A DNA stretch of 64,000 nt from a virus (IMGVR_UViG_3300045996_001613:1-64000), one strand, 5' to 3'; shown: positions 43,449 to 51,070, counted from the first letter of the stretch. Notes: generated by a model from the letters alone, not told the origin. Numbers and translations are program-made.

Positions 43449-44855
43449 TTGGCGTATAAGGCGATCATAGCGCGAGTCTACACCCGTCCACACCCCAACG
43501 CGGATCGCATCCAGCTTGGGGAGTGCCGCGGCTATCAGGTAATCGTGGGCAAGGATGTAGAGGACGGGACCCTCGGAGTCCTGTTCCCTCCGGACGGTCA
43601 GTTGTCCCACGAGTTCTGCCTTGCGAATGAATTGTATGCAAGGCACCCCGAGACCGGGGAGAAGATGAAGGGGTTCTTTGACAAGAACCGTAGGGTCAGG
43701 GCTCAGAAGTTTCGCGGAGAGAAGTCAGAGGCGTTCTGGACGGGTCTGGAGAGCATTTACAAGATGGCGGGACTGCGGGACTGGCGGAAGGATCTACCCG
43801 AGGGCAAGGAACTCGACGAGTACCTTGGCATGTCCCTATGTCAGAAGTACGTCACCCCCGCGACGCGCAGGGCTCAGGCCAACAAACAGCAGGCGGCTCG
43901 ACGTGAGCTACCGAATTTCCACAAGCACTTCGACACGGATCAGTTGAAGAGGGAGATAGACTACATACCCGAGGGGGCGTTGCTGTACTTCACGGAGAAG
44001 TTACATGGCACGTCTCAGCGCAGCGCATACCTCACGGTCGAGTCTGACCACAAGCTGCCGTGGTTGCAGAGGCTCGGGTTGTGGTTGAGCCGCATTCCTT
44101 TTGCACCCCCAACGCAAGACGAACACCTGCTAGGCACGCGCAACGTAGTCCTCGGTCGGTACGAGGGCAAGAGCTACTACGGATCTGAGGGGTTTCGGTA
44201 TCGGCACCATGACCGCATTAAGGACAAGCTGCACCTTGGAGAGACGGTGTACTACGAGGTTGTCGGGTTTACCGGGCCTATCTCAGGAGTGCCCGAAGAC
44301 CCCTTCCGGGCGTGGGACGCGAACGTCGCGCCGATCATGCCCGCGGTCAGCACCAAGGCGCTAAGAGACCATTGGGTGTCTTCTCCTGATCAGAAGGTTG
44401 CCGAAAGCGTCAAGGGCCGGTTTCCCGAGATGTACGGCGACACTATGTGGTACACGTACGGCAATTGGGAAGCGGACAGTCCTGCAGCCCCTCGTGCGAT
44501 GGGTGGATCGGAGATCTACGTCTACCGCATCACGCAGCAGAATGCGCAGGGCATCGTGCTCGACCTATCGTGGGAACAGGTGAAGGGACGGTGCGAGGAG
44601 TTGGGCGTCCCGCATGTGCCAGAACTGGCGGCACACAAGCACCACTGGAGAACGGAAGCCCTTATGGAACATGCGGAACAACTGGCCGAGGGACCCTCGA
44701 CACTCGACAGGACTCACATACGCGAAGGCGTATGTGTCCGTTGGGAGAAGGGAAAGAAGATAGGTATACTAAAGCACAAGTCATTCGAGTTTCTAGTGCT
44801 GGAGGGCGTGGTGAAGACCGACGAGAACTATGTAGACTTGGAGGAATCCTCGTGA
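43449..44855 (+). CDS. RNA ligase with N-terminal tRNA-binding-like OB domain
   Basis: 468 residues from TTG 43449. Residues 1-60 (KAIIARVYTRPHPNADRIQL; YQVIVGKDVEDGTLGVLFPP) resemble the EMAP/tRNA-binding OB fold. The nucleotidyltransferase core has motif I FTEKLHGTSQRS with Lys184, then VLGRYEGKSY, TVYYEVVGFTG and EGVCVRWEKGKKIGILKHKS (motif V). This layout matches Deinococcus DraRnl/Rnl5-type ligases. It may reseal tRNAs cut by host anticodon nucleases; the phage also carries its own tRNAs. No polynucleotide kinase was found. The start codon and weak ribosome site suggest low expression. Confidence 0.85.
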   Translation: MAYKAIIARVYTRPHPNADRIQLGECRGYQVIVGKDVEDGTLGVLFPPDGQLSHEFCLANELYARHPETGEKMKGFFDKNRRVRAQKFRGEKSEAFWTGLESIYKMAGLRDWRKDLPEGKELDEYLGMSLCQKYVTPATRRAQANKQQAARRELPNFHKHFDTDQLKREIDYIPEGALLYFTEKLHGTSQRSAYLTVESDHKLPWLQRLGLWLSRIPFAPPTQDEHLLGTRNVVLGRYEGKSYYGSEGFRYRHHDRIKDKLHLGETVYYEVVGFTGPISGVPEDPFRAWDANVAPIMPAVSTKALRDHWVSSPDQKVAESVKGRFPEMYGDTMWYTYGNWEADSPAAPRAMGGSEIYVYRITQQNAQGIVLDLSWEQVKGRCEELGVPHVPELAAHKHHWRTEALMEHAEQLAEGPSTLDRTHIREGVCVRWEKGKKIGILKHKSFEFLVLEGVVKTDENYVDLEESS

Positions 44856-45070
44856 GGGTGCGTGCGAAGAATAAAGAGGGAGTGACCATGGTGGTGCAGG
44901 AGGCCACGAATGCCACGATATACTCCTCTCGTATCCACCCCTCGGGCAGGGCGCTCCACGTCGAAGACGATCCGTTCCTCGACAAGCTGGTGTTGACGTT
45001 CCACGCGGAAGAGATACGGCAGCGCGTGAACTCCGCGGGGGAGATCGAGATCACCGTAGGCGGCAACTAG
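44852..45070 (+). CDS. Hypothetical 72-residue protein
   Basis: GTG 44852, GTGA overlap with the ligase. NKEGVTMVVQEATNATIYSS, then LHVEDDPFLDKLVLTFHAEE: small beta-alpha fold. Not recognised. Confidence 0.55.
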   Translation: MRVRAKNKEGVTMVVQEATNATIYSSRIHPSGRALHVEDDPFLDKLVLTFHAEEIRQRVNSAGEIEITVGGN

Positions 45071-45363
45071 TGGAGAGCTACGTACAGGTCCTCTTCTATC
45101 ACTCCAACTCGTTTCTACACGGCGGCGGCGGTTCAATCTTGGCTGAAGCTAACATGGTGGTGCTGCCCCGTGAGGGAGAGTACGTAATTGTGAATGGCTG
45201 GGGGCGCGAGGGATTTGGAATCAGTCCGTATCTAAGAGCTAGGGTAACTGCGGTGGAACACCGGGTATTTGACCATACGGCGCGACAGCCGAGTGGCACC
45301 GCGTATGTGTACATCACACCAGTTGGAGGAGAAGAGAATGACGGGGAGAGTTCGGAAGATTGA
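45070..45363 (+). CDS. Hypothetical 97-residue protein
   Basis: GTG in TAGTG. SYVQVLFYHSNSFLHGGGGS, then GEYVIVNGWGREGFGISPYL: beta-rich, followed by an acidic tail. Overlaps the next gene by 26 bases. Confidence 0.55.
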   Translation: MESYVQVLFYHSNSFLHGGGGSILAEANMVVLPREGEYVIVNGWGREGFGISPYLRARVTAVEHRVFDHTARQPSGTAYVYITPVGGEENDGESSED

Positions 45364-45559
45364 GTGCAATCGCGACCGAGCAGCAACGCCGGAGGTCAGG
45401 AGGAAGATCAGCGGAGGCGGTGAGCACGAGGTCCTGATCATCCATGCGGACGTAGCGTACGCGGAGCATGAAAATGGGCGCGAAGGATTCTTCTGCATAG
45501 TATGCGGGGACGGCCCACTTACTCGTGTGCGTTCAGATAACAAATACACATCGAGGTAG
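45338..45559 (+). CDS. Hypothetical 73-residue protein
   Basis: GGAGGAGAAGAGA precedes ATG 45338. RKIECNRDRAATPEVRRKIS, then HEVLIIHADVAYAEHENGRE and CIVCGDG: one CxxC. Not recognised. Confidence 0.55.
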   Translation: MTGRVRKIECNRDRAATPEVRRKISGGGEHEVLIIHADVAYAEHENGREGFFCIVCGDGPLTRVRSDNKYTSR

Positions 45560-45562
45560 ACA

Positions 45563-45862
45563 ATGGAGTTACTGATTCCCGGATGGATGGTTCTGTCCGC
45601 AGCGGCTCTCGGGGGTGCTGCGGGTGGGTTCGTTGTGGTGGGCCTGGTATGGCGCGAATACACGCGCATGGACATGGCTCGGCACAACTACATGGCCCGC
45701 ATGCTCACGGAACTGCGTAGCAAGCATAATGACTGGTCGGATCTCAGTGGAGAGGACATCTTCCGAGACGGCAAATACAGCCTATCTGAAAGAATTATGC
45801 ACCACCTGTTAGATCGACTATACGCGAGGGGTCGACCGTCAAAACCCACAAACAAGCCATAA
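45563..45862 (+). CDS. Single-pass membrane protein
   Basis: 99 residues. An N-terminal membrane helix (MVLSAAALGGAAGGFVVVGL) and a soluble basic C terminus (MARMLTELRSKHNDWSDLSG). Not recognised; may recruit a partner to the membrane. Confidence 0.6.
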   Translation: MELLIPGWMVLSAAALGGAAGGFVVVGLVWREYTRMDMARHNYMARMLTELRSKHNDWSDLSGEDIFRDGKYSLSERIMHHLLDRLYARGRPSKPTNKP

Positions 45863-45880
45863 TAGGTGTAGAATGCATAT

Positions 45881-46240
45881 GTGAGTCGTCAGATCACATT
45901 CTGGTACGTTGGGGATATAGCTTCCAAATCAAACTACCGATTCGGGTACTCCAAGAAGGCGAAGGATGCGTGGGCGAAGATCAAGACCTACGAGACCAAG
46001 ATCGGGGAACTTGCGAACGAGGCCATGGTCCAGAAGGGATTTGTCTCTCGTAGGGGAGATGTAAAAGTGTCAATAGTAGCGTATAATCAGAAGGTTGACA
46101 TAGACAACGTGTTCAAGGCAACACTCGATGGCATGGAGGGTATATGCTACCTAAAGGATTCTCAGGTCTCTTCGGTCGCAGCAAGAAAGGCGAAGGACAA
46201 GAAGGGGAAGCGGGCGAGGATAACAGTGACTTGGCTCTAG
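45881..46240 (+). CDS. RusA-like Holliday junction resolvase
   Basis: 119 residues from GTG 45881. The family motif KVDIDNVFKATLDGMEG then ICYLKDSQVSSV supplies the conserved D-x-D-N..K...D..... and D-x-x-V residues. C-terminal basic patch KAKDKKGKRARITV. It resolves branched DNA in recombination or before packaging. The 3' end overlaps the next gene by 97 bases. Confidence 0.85.
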   Translation: MSRQITFWYVGDIASKSNYRFGYSKKAKDAWAKIKTYETKIGELANEAMVQKGFVSRRGDVKVSIVAYNQKVDIDNVFKATLDGMEGICYLKDSQVSSVAARKAKDKKGKRARITVTWL

Positions 46241-46470
46241 CCTCTCCGGGCAACGCACTCAAGTCCGTGGCTCATGCCTTCCGCGTAGTATTCTATGTGT
46301 TAGTAGTGATAATCTTCACTCTTTCCATAATGGGCGCTGGCATACACCTTGCCTTTCATGGGGTTGAAGTATCCTCAGACGCCTCGACGTGGTGGGGTGT
46401 GTGGTGGGGCGTCTTGTATACAGGGGCAGGGCTAGCACTGGTGGTCAGCATAGTGAAGTTGGGAGACTAA
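46144..46470 (+). CDS. Membrane protein overlapping the resolvase gene
   Basis: 108 residues. ATG 46144 has GGAGGGTAT just upstream, so the large overlap is probably real. Hydrophilic N terminus, then membrane helices VFYVLVVIIFTLSIMGAGIH and WGVLYTGAGLALVVSIVKL. A TATAAT at 46082-46087 with an upstream GTCAATAGT could drive it separately. Confidence 0.6.
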   Translation: MLPKGFSGLFGRSKKGEGQEGEAGEDNSDLALASPGNALKSVAHAFRVVFYVLVVIIFTLSIMGAGIHLAFHGVEVSSDASTWWGVWWGVLYTGAGLALVVSIVKLGD

Positions 46471-46471
46471 C

Positions 46472-46981
46472 ATGGCAGGTTTTAACCTAGAGAACTACAC
46501 AGGGTACGAGGCGGCACTAGATCAGGTACATAAGCTGGGGATCTCAAAGACTGACAGCAATGTGGTGCAGTTTCCCAATGAGGACAATGGGTGGACCGCG
46601 GTGGTGAAGGCCACTATCGTGCTGTCCGATGGCAGAGAGTTTAATGCCCTCGGAGACGCGAACTCAGACAGCATCAAGAGTGGGAGCATCAAGCCACACT
46701 ATATCCGCATGGCGGAGACTAGGGCTAAGGGGCGCGTGTACCGGGAGGCGATCAACGACGGTGGCGACCCGGATCTAGGGTCTGGAAAGATAAGCGGACA
46801 GCAGGCTGAGGATCTGATACTCAAGTCTCTCGACGTTCTCGGACAGGGTGGCCCCACTAGGGTCGCGCAGAGATACGGCAAGGACTACGTCGCGGATCTT
46901 ACTATGAAGGAAGCCGTACACGCGGGCAACATGCTCGACCGGCAGGTCGAAGAAGCCGCGGCAAAGGACGGTGAGGCATAG
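46472..46981 (+). CDS. Possible recombination / single-strand annealing-type protein
   Basis: 169 residues. ATIVLSDGREFNALGDANSD, then IRMAETRAKGRVYREAIN resembles a stretch (h-I-R-M-A-E-T-R-A-K-x-R-x-L-R) common in phage recombination proteins of the Rad52/ERF-like group, but the match is partial. A helical C-terminal half follows. Position after RusA fits recombination. Last gene of the rightward block. Confidence 0.5.
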   Translation: MAGFNLENYTGYEAALDQVHKLGISKTDSNVVQFPNEDNGWTAVVKATIVLSDGREFNALGDANSDSIKSGSIKPHYIRMAETRAKGRVYREAINDGGDPDLGSGKISGQQAEDLILKSLDVLGQGGPTRVAQRYGKDYVADLTMKEAVHAGNMLDRQVEEAAAKDGEA

Positions 46982-47108
46982 CACCGCTTGTAGGTGCTAT
47001 CGAAGGTTGAGGGGCGCGAGAGAGCCCGAGAGAGATCGGGTGCGCCGTAGCAGGACGCTACGGCAACCGGACAGATGTCCGGAAAGCGAGGAGACGACAC
47101 CCCTCCTT
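46980..47108 (+). ncRNA. Branched structured RNA at the end of the rightward block
   Basis: Five stems can form: AGCACC/GGTGCT (46980-46998), an outer GAGG(GG)/(CC)CCTC (47009-47014 with 47100-47105), GGCGC/GCGCC (47013-47017 with 47042-47046) capped by CCCGA/TCGGG, CCGTAGC/GCTACGG (47045-47063) and CCGGAC/GTCCGG (47067-47082). Unpaired joins are rich in GAGAGA and GGAGACGACA. No coding frame. CTTTCCCTTCC follows the outer stem, so it may also end transcription. Confidence 0.65.
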
Positions 47109-47154
47109 TCCCTTCCGCCTTGCATTCTATGCTAAGTCAATGGAATACGTCAAG

Positions 47155-47216
47155 GAATAGGAAAGGCCCCCGGTGGAAGGGGCCTACCCGGTTACTTGGC
47201 TGATCACATTATACCA
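47155..47216 (-). ncRNA. Leftward mini-transcription unit 3
   Basis: Extended -10 TGGTATAAT (47216-47208), predicted start near 47201, and terminator AGGCCCC/GGGGCCT (47085+100 to 47165, i.e. 47185-47165) with TTTCC after it. The RNA would be about 45 nt and has no ORF. Confidence 0.5.
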
Positions 47217-47217
47217 C

Positions 47218-47291
47218 AAGAAAAGCCCCCGGCCTCACTCGGGGGCTTATGCAGGAGAAGAACTCCTACGCTGAACGATAGTATTATACCA
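47218..47291 (-). ncRNA. Leftward mini-transcription unit 2
   Basis: Extended -10 TGGTATAAT (47291-47283), predicted start near 47276, an AGGAG/CTCCT hairpin (47267-47253), and terminator GCCCCCG/CGGGGGC (47246-47225) with TTTTCTT. RNA of about 58 nt without an ORF. Confidence 0.55.
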
Positions 47292-47299
47292 TAGGATAG

Positions 47300-47378
47300 C
47301 CAAAAGCCCCTCAACCAGAGGGGCCTCAGCCGTGGGACTGATTATGTGTCCTCACCTTTGCGCATACAGAGTATATCA
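47300..47378 (-). ncRNA. Leftward mini-transcription unit 1
   Basis: Extended -10 TGATATACT (47378-47370) just after the palindrome CACACTC-TA-GAGTGTG (47378-47395), predicted start near 47363, and terminator GCCCCTC/GAGGGGC (47324-47306) with TTTT. It also terminates the beta-helix gene. RNA of about 60 nt without an ORF. Confidence 0.5.
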
Positions 47379-47429
47379 CACTCTAGAGTGTGGTGTCCTC
47401 CGGTCGAATTATCGGACCCATTACACCCC

Positions 47430-48428
47430 TTACTGGTTATTAGCGCAGCGCACTATGTTATCGGGCAGTTCGCAGCCCTTGAACGTCTCCCCGTTGAAGT
47501 CATTGTTCACCACGTCTATGTTAGACAGGTTTACGCGATCCGACCGGCCCGAGTCTGACGCAATCCCCGCGAGGTTCTTGGCGTTGTTGTCAAACACGTT
47601 GCCCTGCACCAGCGCGTTCTGAGAGTCGCGTATACTGACGCCTCCGCGGGTAGCCTCGGTCGAGTTGCCATGTATGTAGTTATCCTCGATCAGAGCCCCG
47701 CCGCTGCAGTTCTCATAGCGCACACCGCCGCGTGTGTTGCCTTCTACGTCGACGTTATGAATCCAGAACCCGTTAGGATGGGTGGAACTTGGTGTGCAGC
47801 GCACGTCTCCCCATATGCCGTTGCCCTCATTGTCGTGCGCCCATCCACCGGACACCTCGATCACATTGATCGACTTGATACCCGAGGACGTGAAGCCGAG
47901 GGCCGCGGCGGAACCGTTGTTGTCGAACTCGACGTCAAAGAACTTGCCATTGGCGTTACTTACGCCCATAGCTTCATTGTTCGTGAACCGAGAGTTACGG
48001 ACCACGGTGTTCTGTCCCGCGGAGCCTAGAGCTAATCCTGCACCACTGCCCGCGGACCCATCAAAGTTAGCCCCCTGTACTTGCACCCAATTTTGCGCAT
48101 AGGGACCCTCCTTTGGCTTGATCACCTGATCGACGTTGTTAGTGCCGTTGACGATGCTAGTGATGTTCTCCGGATTGGTGCCGGCGACCGGACGGTTAGA
48201 CACGGTGCCGGGTACCCCCACGAGTTCGTCTCCCTTGCGGGGCGCGATGGTCGCGGAAGTATTGTACGTACAGGACCCGAGCTTGAATGTGGTGCCGATG
48301 TCCTTGGCGTCGTTATTCACCACATTCGCGAGGTTCGACCCGCAGGGCACGTTGACCGTACGCGAAGCGCCCATCGAGAAGACCGCGACCACCGCGATCA
48401 TCAGGGCTATTAGCATTACTTTCCTCAT
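47430..48428 (-). CDS. Secreted right-handed beta-helix protein
   Basis: 332 residues, AAGGGAGGAATGA before ATG 48428. A signal peptide (MRKVMLIALMIAVVAVFSMG) leads to a domain full of pectate-lyase-like turns (NTVVRNSRFTNNEAMGVSNA; IWIHNVDVEGNTRGG pattern; ALIEDNYIHGNSTEATRGGV). Such folds bind or cleave polysaccharides. It is exported by the infected cell, not obviously a tail part: it lies beside tRNAs with its own terminator. May alter the host envelope or exclude other phages. Confidence 0.75.
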   Translation of the reverse strand: MRKVMLIALMIAVVAVFSMGASRTVNVPCGSNLANVVNNDAKDIGTTFKLGSCTYNTSATIAPRKGDELVGVPGTVSNRPVAGTNPENITSIVNGTNNVDQVIKPKEGPYAQNWVQVQGANFDGSAGSGAGLALGSAGQNTVVRNSRFTNNEAMGVSNANGKFFDVEFDNNGSAAALGFTSSGIKSINVIEVSGGWAHDNEGNGIWGDVRCTPSSTHPNGFWIHNVDVEGNTRGGVRYENCSGGALIEDNYIHGNSTEATRGGVSIRDSQNALVQGNVFDNNAKNLAGIASDSGRSDRVNLSNIDVVNNDFNGETFKGCELPDNIVRCANNQ

Positions 48429-48580
48429 TCATTCCTCCCTTGTTCGGACAGTTGCTTTTCATTCATTTTACGCTGCTTGCGTGACTCTTTCCACGTCTTG
48501 TGTCTTTGGCGCATGGCAAACAGGGTACCCAGCGCAGTGATAGTACCCGTTATGCACAGATAGAATTCTACAGAAGTCAT
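48425..48580 (-). CDS. 51-residue single-pass membrane protein
   Basis: ATG 48580 follows AGGAATCTA; the longer frame would run into tRNA-Pro. A membrane helix (VEFYLCITGTITALGTLFAM) and a highly basic tail (RQRHKTWKESRKQRK). It overlaps the beta-helix gene by ATGA, so the two are co-translated. Confidence 0.6.
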   Translation of the reverse strand: MTSVEFYLCITGTITALGTLFAMRQRHKTWKESRKQRKMNEKQLSEQGRNE

Positions 48581-48591
48581 TAGATTCCTAG

Positions 48592-48663
48592 TTGGGTATG
48601 TGGGGGTCGAACCCACCATTTCCGAGTTCCGAACCCGGAGTCACACCCCGCGACTTATACCCA
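48592..48663 (-). tRNA. tRNA-Pro (CGG)
   Basis: Acceptor TGGGTAT/ATACCCA with A73, anticodon arm CCGGG-TTCGGAA-CTCGG (anticodon CGG), T-arm GTGGG-TTCGACC-CCCAC. The D-stem is short. It reads the CCG codon, frequent in high-GC genomes. Confidence 0.85.
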
Positions 48664-48843
48664 GCGATTACTCTGAACGTATATCGCTAGGTCGTGGTCG
48701 ATGTGAGTTTCCTGTGGTGATGTCCATAGGCCCATGATAACACATGATACGGCGCAGGCTCCCTCGTAACACACCTACGCCCTGAAGAGGACTCCATACG
48801 GGGAGTCGAACCCCACGCCTCTCCACCCGGTCCACACCCTACG
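48664..48843 (-). other. tRNA spacer with an isolated T-arm
   Basis: No gene. GTGGGG-TTCGACT-CCCCGT (48816-48798 on minus) looks like a tRNA T-arm, but the 5' acceptor strand that would match TATGGAG is absent and the space to tRNA-Met is too short. Probably a decayed tRNA. Confidence 0.45.
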
Positions 48844-48915
48844 TCGCGGGCTTGGGAATCGAACCCAATATCTCCGGCGTATGAAACCGGCGAGTTACCA
48901 TTTCTCCTGCCCGCA
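48844..48915 (-). tRNA. tRNA-Met (CAT)
   Basis: Acceptor TGCGGGC/GCCCGCG (U1-G72 wobble), D-stem GAG/CTC, anticodon arm CCGGT-TTCATAC-GCCGG, T-arm TTGGG-TTCGATT-CCCAA, A73. CAT could also be a lysidine-modified Ile tRNA. Confidence 0.85.
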
Positions 48916-49156
48916 ATGTGCCGGACGCGCCCTCGCTTCCCGGCGTGGGTACCCCGCTATGTCCACCCTTCCGTTTTACGGCCAAGGGCACGGCACCCGT
49001 CCCAATTTAGGCCGGACTCACCCCTCTGCTATCCGACTTGGGCCACTCCTCTTCACCTCGCGTGACCTCGCCCAACCGCGGCCTCCCACCATACGTACCG
49101 CGTATTTACAGGAACCGTCGGATGTCCCGCAACCCGTCCCACAGTGGAGACTCGTG
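48916..49156. other. 240-bp gap without a recognised gene
   Basis: GC-rich, between tRNA-Met and tRNA-Asn. No tRNA T-loop, ribosome site or convincing frame was found on either strand. It may be transcribed spacer or hold a degenerate tRNA. Confidence 0.4.
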
Positions 49157-49229
49157 CTGCGACGGTAGGAATCGAACCTACAACCTTCGCCTTAACAGGG
49201 CGCTGCTCTGCCTGTTGAGCTACACCGCA
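49157..49229 (-). tRNA. tRNA-Asn (GTT)
   Basis: Acceptor TGCGGTG/CGTCGCA with G73 (typical for Asn), D-arm GCTC..GAGC, anticodon arm GCGCC-CTGTTAA-GGCGA, T-arm GTAGG-TTCGATT-CCTAC. Confidence 0.9.
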
Positions 49230-49295
49230 ATATTTCATTGTGGAGGGATCGCCCGCAACACGCCTCCAATGCGCCCCTACCCTAAAGCAAACCGA

Positions 49296-49715
49296 TCATG
49301 ACGCACCCGCCGCAAAGTTTCTGCCAAGGTATTCTATAGCCCTCGCGAGGTTTTGTCTATTATCCTTCATGAGCCCTATGCCGGTGTTGCAACTGTTGCA
49401 GAGAACCCCTCTCACAATATCCGTATCGTGGCAGTGGTCCACACGCATATTATTATTGTCGAGTTCTACGCTACAGATCGGGCATATGCTGCCTTGGTTT
49501 GCCACGATCTCGTCGCGTTCTTCTAAGGTCATGTTGTACTTATGTTTGAGATTAGCACGAAGCCGATACTCCCCCGAGTTCCAGTGCTTGATGCACTTGG
49601 AGCACTTCCAACGTGGATTGGCGAGAGCCGGTGTGCGCTGATAGGTAGTGAGTCCGTGGTGCTTACAGACCCTGTACGTGTATTCAAGAATGGGGGCGTT
49701 ACGCCTCTTTCTCAT
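49296..49715 (-). CDS. Endonuclease VII-type HNH nuclease
   Basis: 139 residues. N-terminal zinc module (KCSKCIKHW), then the family core LKHKYNMTLEERDEIVANQG, CPICSVELD, MRVDHCHDTDIVRGVLCNSC and NTGIGLMKDN. Cuts branched or mismatched DNA, or acts as a homing nuclease. Coupled by ATGA to the preceding gene and adjacent to tRNA-Asn, a usual position for mobile nucleases. Confidence 0.85.
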   Translation of the reverse strand: MRKRRNAPILEYTYRVCKHHGLTTYQRTPALANPRWKCSKCIKHWNSGEYRLRANLKHKYNMTLEERDEIVANQGSICPICSVELDNNNMRVDHCHDTDIVRGVLCNSCNTGIGLMKDNRQNLARAIEYLGRNFAAGAS

Positions 49716-49966
49716 GCGCCACGCCCCCCTAGATTAATGCCGGTCCCTCGGGCACAACCGCGAATGATCGCGGCCCCTACGTCCGCTGACTCATGACCGG
49801 CCCTACCAACGTATTGCGGCGGCAACATTGAGATGGAGCCGCCGATAATATCAAGTTCAAGCCGGAGAGCCACTGTCGGTATCGGGAAGATCAGGCGACA
49901 GGAAACCCAGGATTTTTTTTCTCGCGGATTTTTCAACTCCTGCCGTTGACTCTCCGGCCCACCCAT
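49712..49966 (-). CDS. Hypothetical 84-residue protein
   Basis: ATG 49966 has the strong ribosome site AAGGAGGGGGAGAGTAGT; the stop overlaps the nuclease start. QRQELKNPREKKSWVSCRLI, then ELDIIGGSISMLPPQYVGRA. A run of eight A within the gene (minus strand) is a slippage risk. Not recognised; could be part of the nuclease mobile unit. Confidence 0.5.
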   Translation of the reverse strand: MGGPESQRQELKNPREKKSWVSCRLIFPIPTVALRLELDIIGGSISMLPPQYVGRAGHESADVGAAIIRGCARGTGINLGGRGA

Positions 49967-49989
49967 ACTACTCTCCCCCTCCTTAGATT

Positions 49990-51015
49990 TCAAGACCCAC
50001 TTTTGAACCGTACATTGTGCTGGTCCTCTATGTACCCGTCCTCGTCCAGCCGGTACGCGACCGACCCGACGCGGCTGGCAACCCGTAGTTCCTCCTCGTA
50101 GTCGTCGCCCTCCGCGATGGCTGGGAGCCGTATTAATTCCATCTCCGCGGCCTCGGAGACCTCGCGGTGGTGAAGATGCCCGATGTAGTAGTAGTAGTGC
50201 TCGACGAAGGCGCGATCCTCCACGCTGGCAACCATACTGACAGCCGTACGACTCTTCTCATGGGCCGAGGGGCTGCTTAGGGAGTTGATTCCCTTGCCGT
50301 GGTCAAAGAAGTGCATGCACTTCCCCTCCTTGAACCACACTTTCTGATCGTTGCGGACGTTGACAGTGACGCCGGGAACGTTTCTATACCATGCGTCTAC
50401 TTCTCTATAAGTCAGGTGGAGAAAGATGTGATCGTGGTTGCCCTCGGTGAACTCTATCTCCACCTCGTCACAGACCTCCCGGAGCCTGTCTATGCGATAC
50501 TTCTCCGCCGCGGAACCCTCCTCTATGACCTTCTTGGCCCGCGTATCTTGGTGAAGTTGCGTGCCCGACTGCGTCTGCCCGTCAATCGCGTGCCAGAAGT
50601 CCCCGATATTTGTAGCGTAGATCTTCCGGCAGTGTCCGGGCTGGCGCAAGATCCACGCGGCTACATCGTCCGCGGTCTCACGTATGCGCTGACACGCGAT
50701 GTGGGTGTCGTAGTCCTCTCCCCACCCCTCCTTGCCCCACACGTACTTGCCTATGTGGGGATCGGCTATAGGTGCATGACACACCCAATCGGGACCCTCG
50801 TCTTTGACGTACTTGACCTTGCGTGGGCGCTTCTCCTCCTCACGCACAAAGCCCTCGTGAATGGCTTCTGCTGCCACGATGGACAGTTCCCGCCAGTCAT
50901 AGAGGGCTGCTTGTATTTTCTGTAGTTCGGTGTTTGCGCTAGTGAGTCTACTTTGGAATCGCTTTAGATCCCTCCGGTGTGCATCGTGGCTATACCACCA
51001 CTGTGCGCTTGCCAC
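49990..51015 (-). CDS. Calcineurin-type metallophosphoesterase
   Basis: 341 residues from GTG 51015 (GGGAGGTCCGA). An N-terminal coiled region precedes the fold: APIADPHIGKYVWG (motif D-x-H), NIGDFWHA (GD), TEGNHDHIF (GNHD), then DHGKG and YIGHLHHREV (GH-x-H). It may be a nuclease or phosphodiesterase; similar proteins in actinophages and Bacillus phages lack a known substrate. Own promoter upstream. Confidence 0.85.
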   Translation of the reverse strand: MASAQWWYSHDAHRRDLKRFQSRLTSANTELQKIQAALYDWRELSIVAAEAIHEGFVREEEKRPRKVKYVKDEGPDWVCHAPIADPHIGKYVWGKEGWGEDYDTHIACQRIRETADDVAAWILRQPGHCRKIYATNIGDFWHAIDGQTQSGTQLHQDTRAKKVIEEGSAAEKYRIDRLREVCDEVEIEFTEGNHDHIFLHLTYREVDAWYRNVPGVTVNVRNDQKVWFKEGKCMHFFDHGKGINSLSSPSAHEKSRTAVSMVASVEDRAFVEHYYYYIGHLHHREVSEAAEMELIRLPAIAEGDDYEEELRVASRVGSVAYRLDEDGYIEDQHNVRFKSGS

Positions 51016-51050
51016 TCGGACCTCCCGTATACCGCTTACACGTCGGGAGT

Positions 51051-51070
51051 ATTATACCTCAACTATTGAC
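51051..51070 (-). promoter_or_regulatory. TATAAT with upstream GTCAATAGT
   Basis: On minus, GTCAATAGT (51070-51062) lies five bases before TATAAT (51056-51051). The leader of about 30 bases ends at the GTG 51015. No clear -35. Confidence 0.65.

Noticed and set aside
48798-48816. A further tRNA between tRNA-Pro and tRNA-Met
   Set aside because: Only a T-arm is present; the matching 5' acceptor strand is missing and the space is too short.
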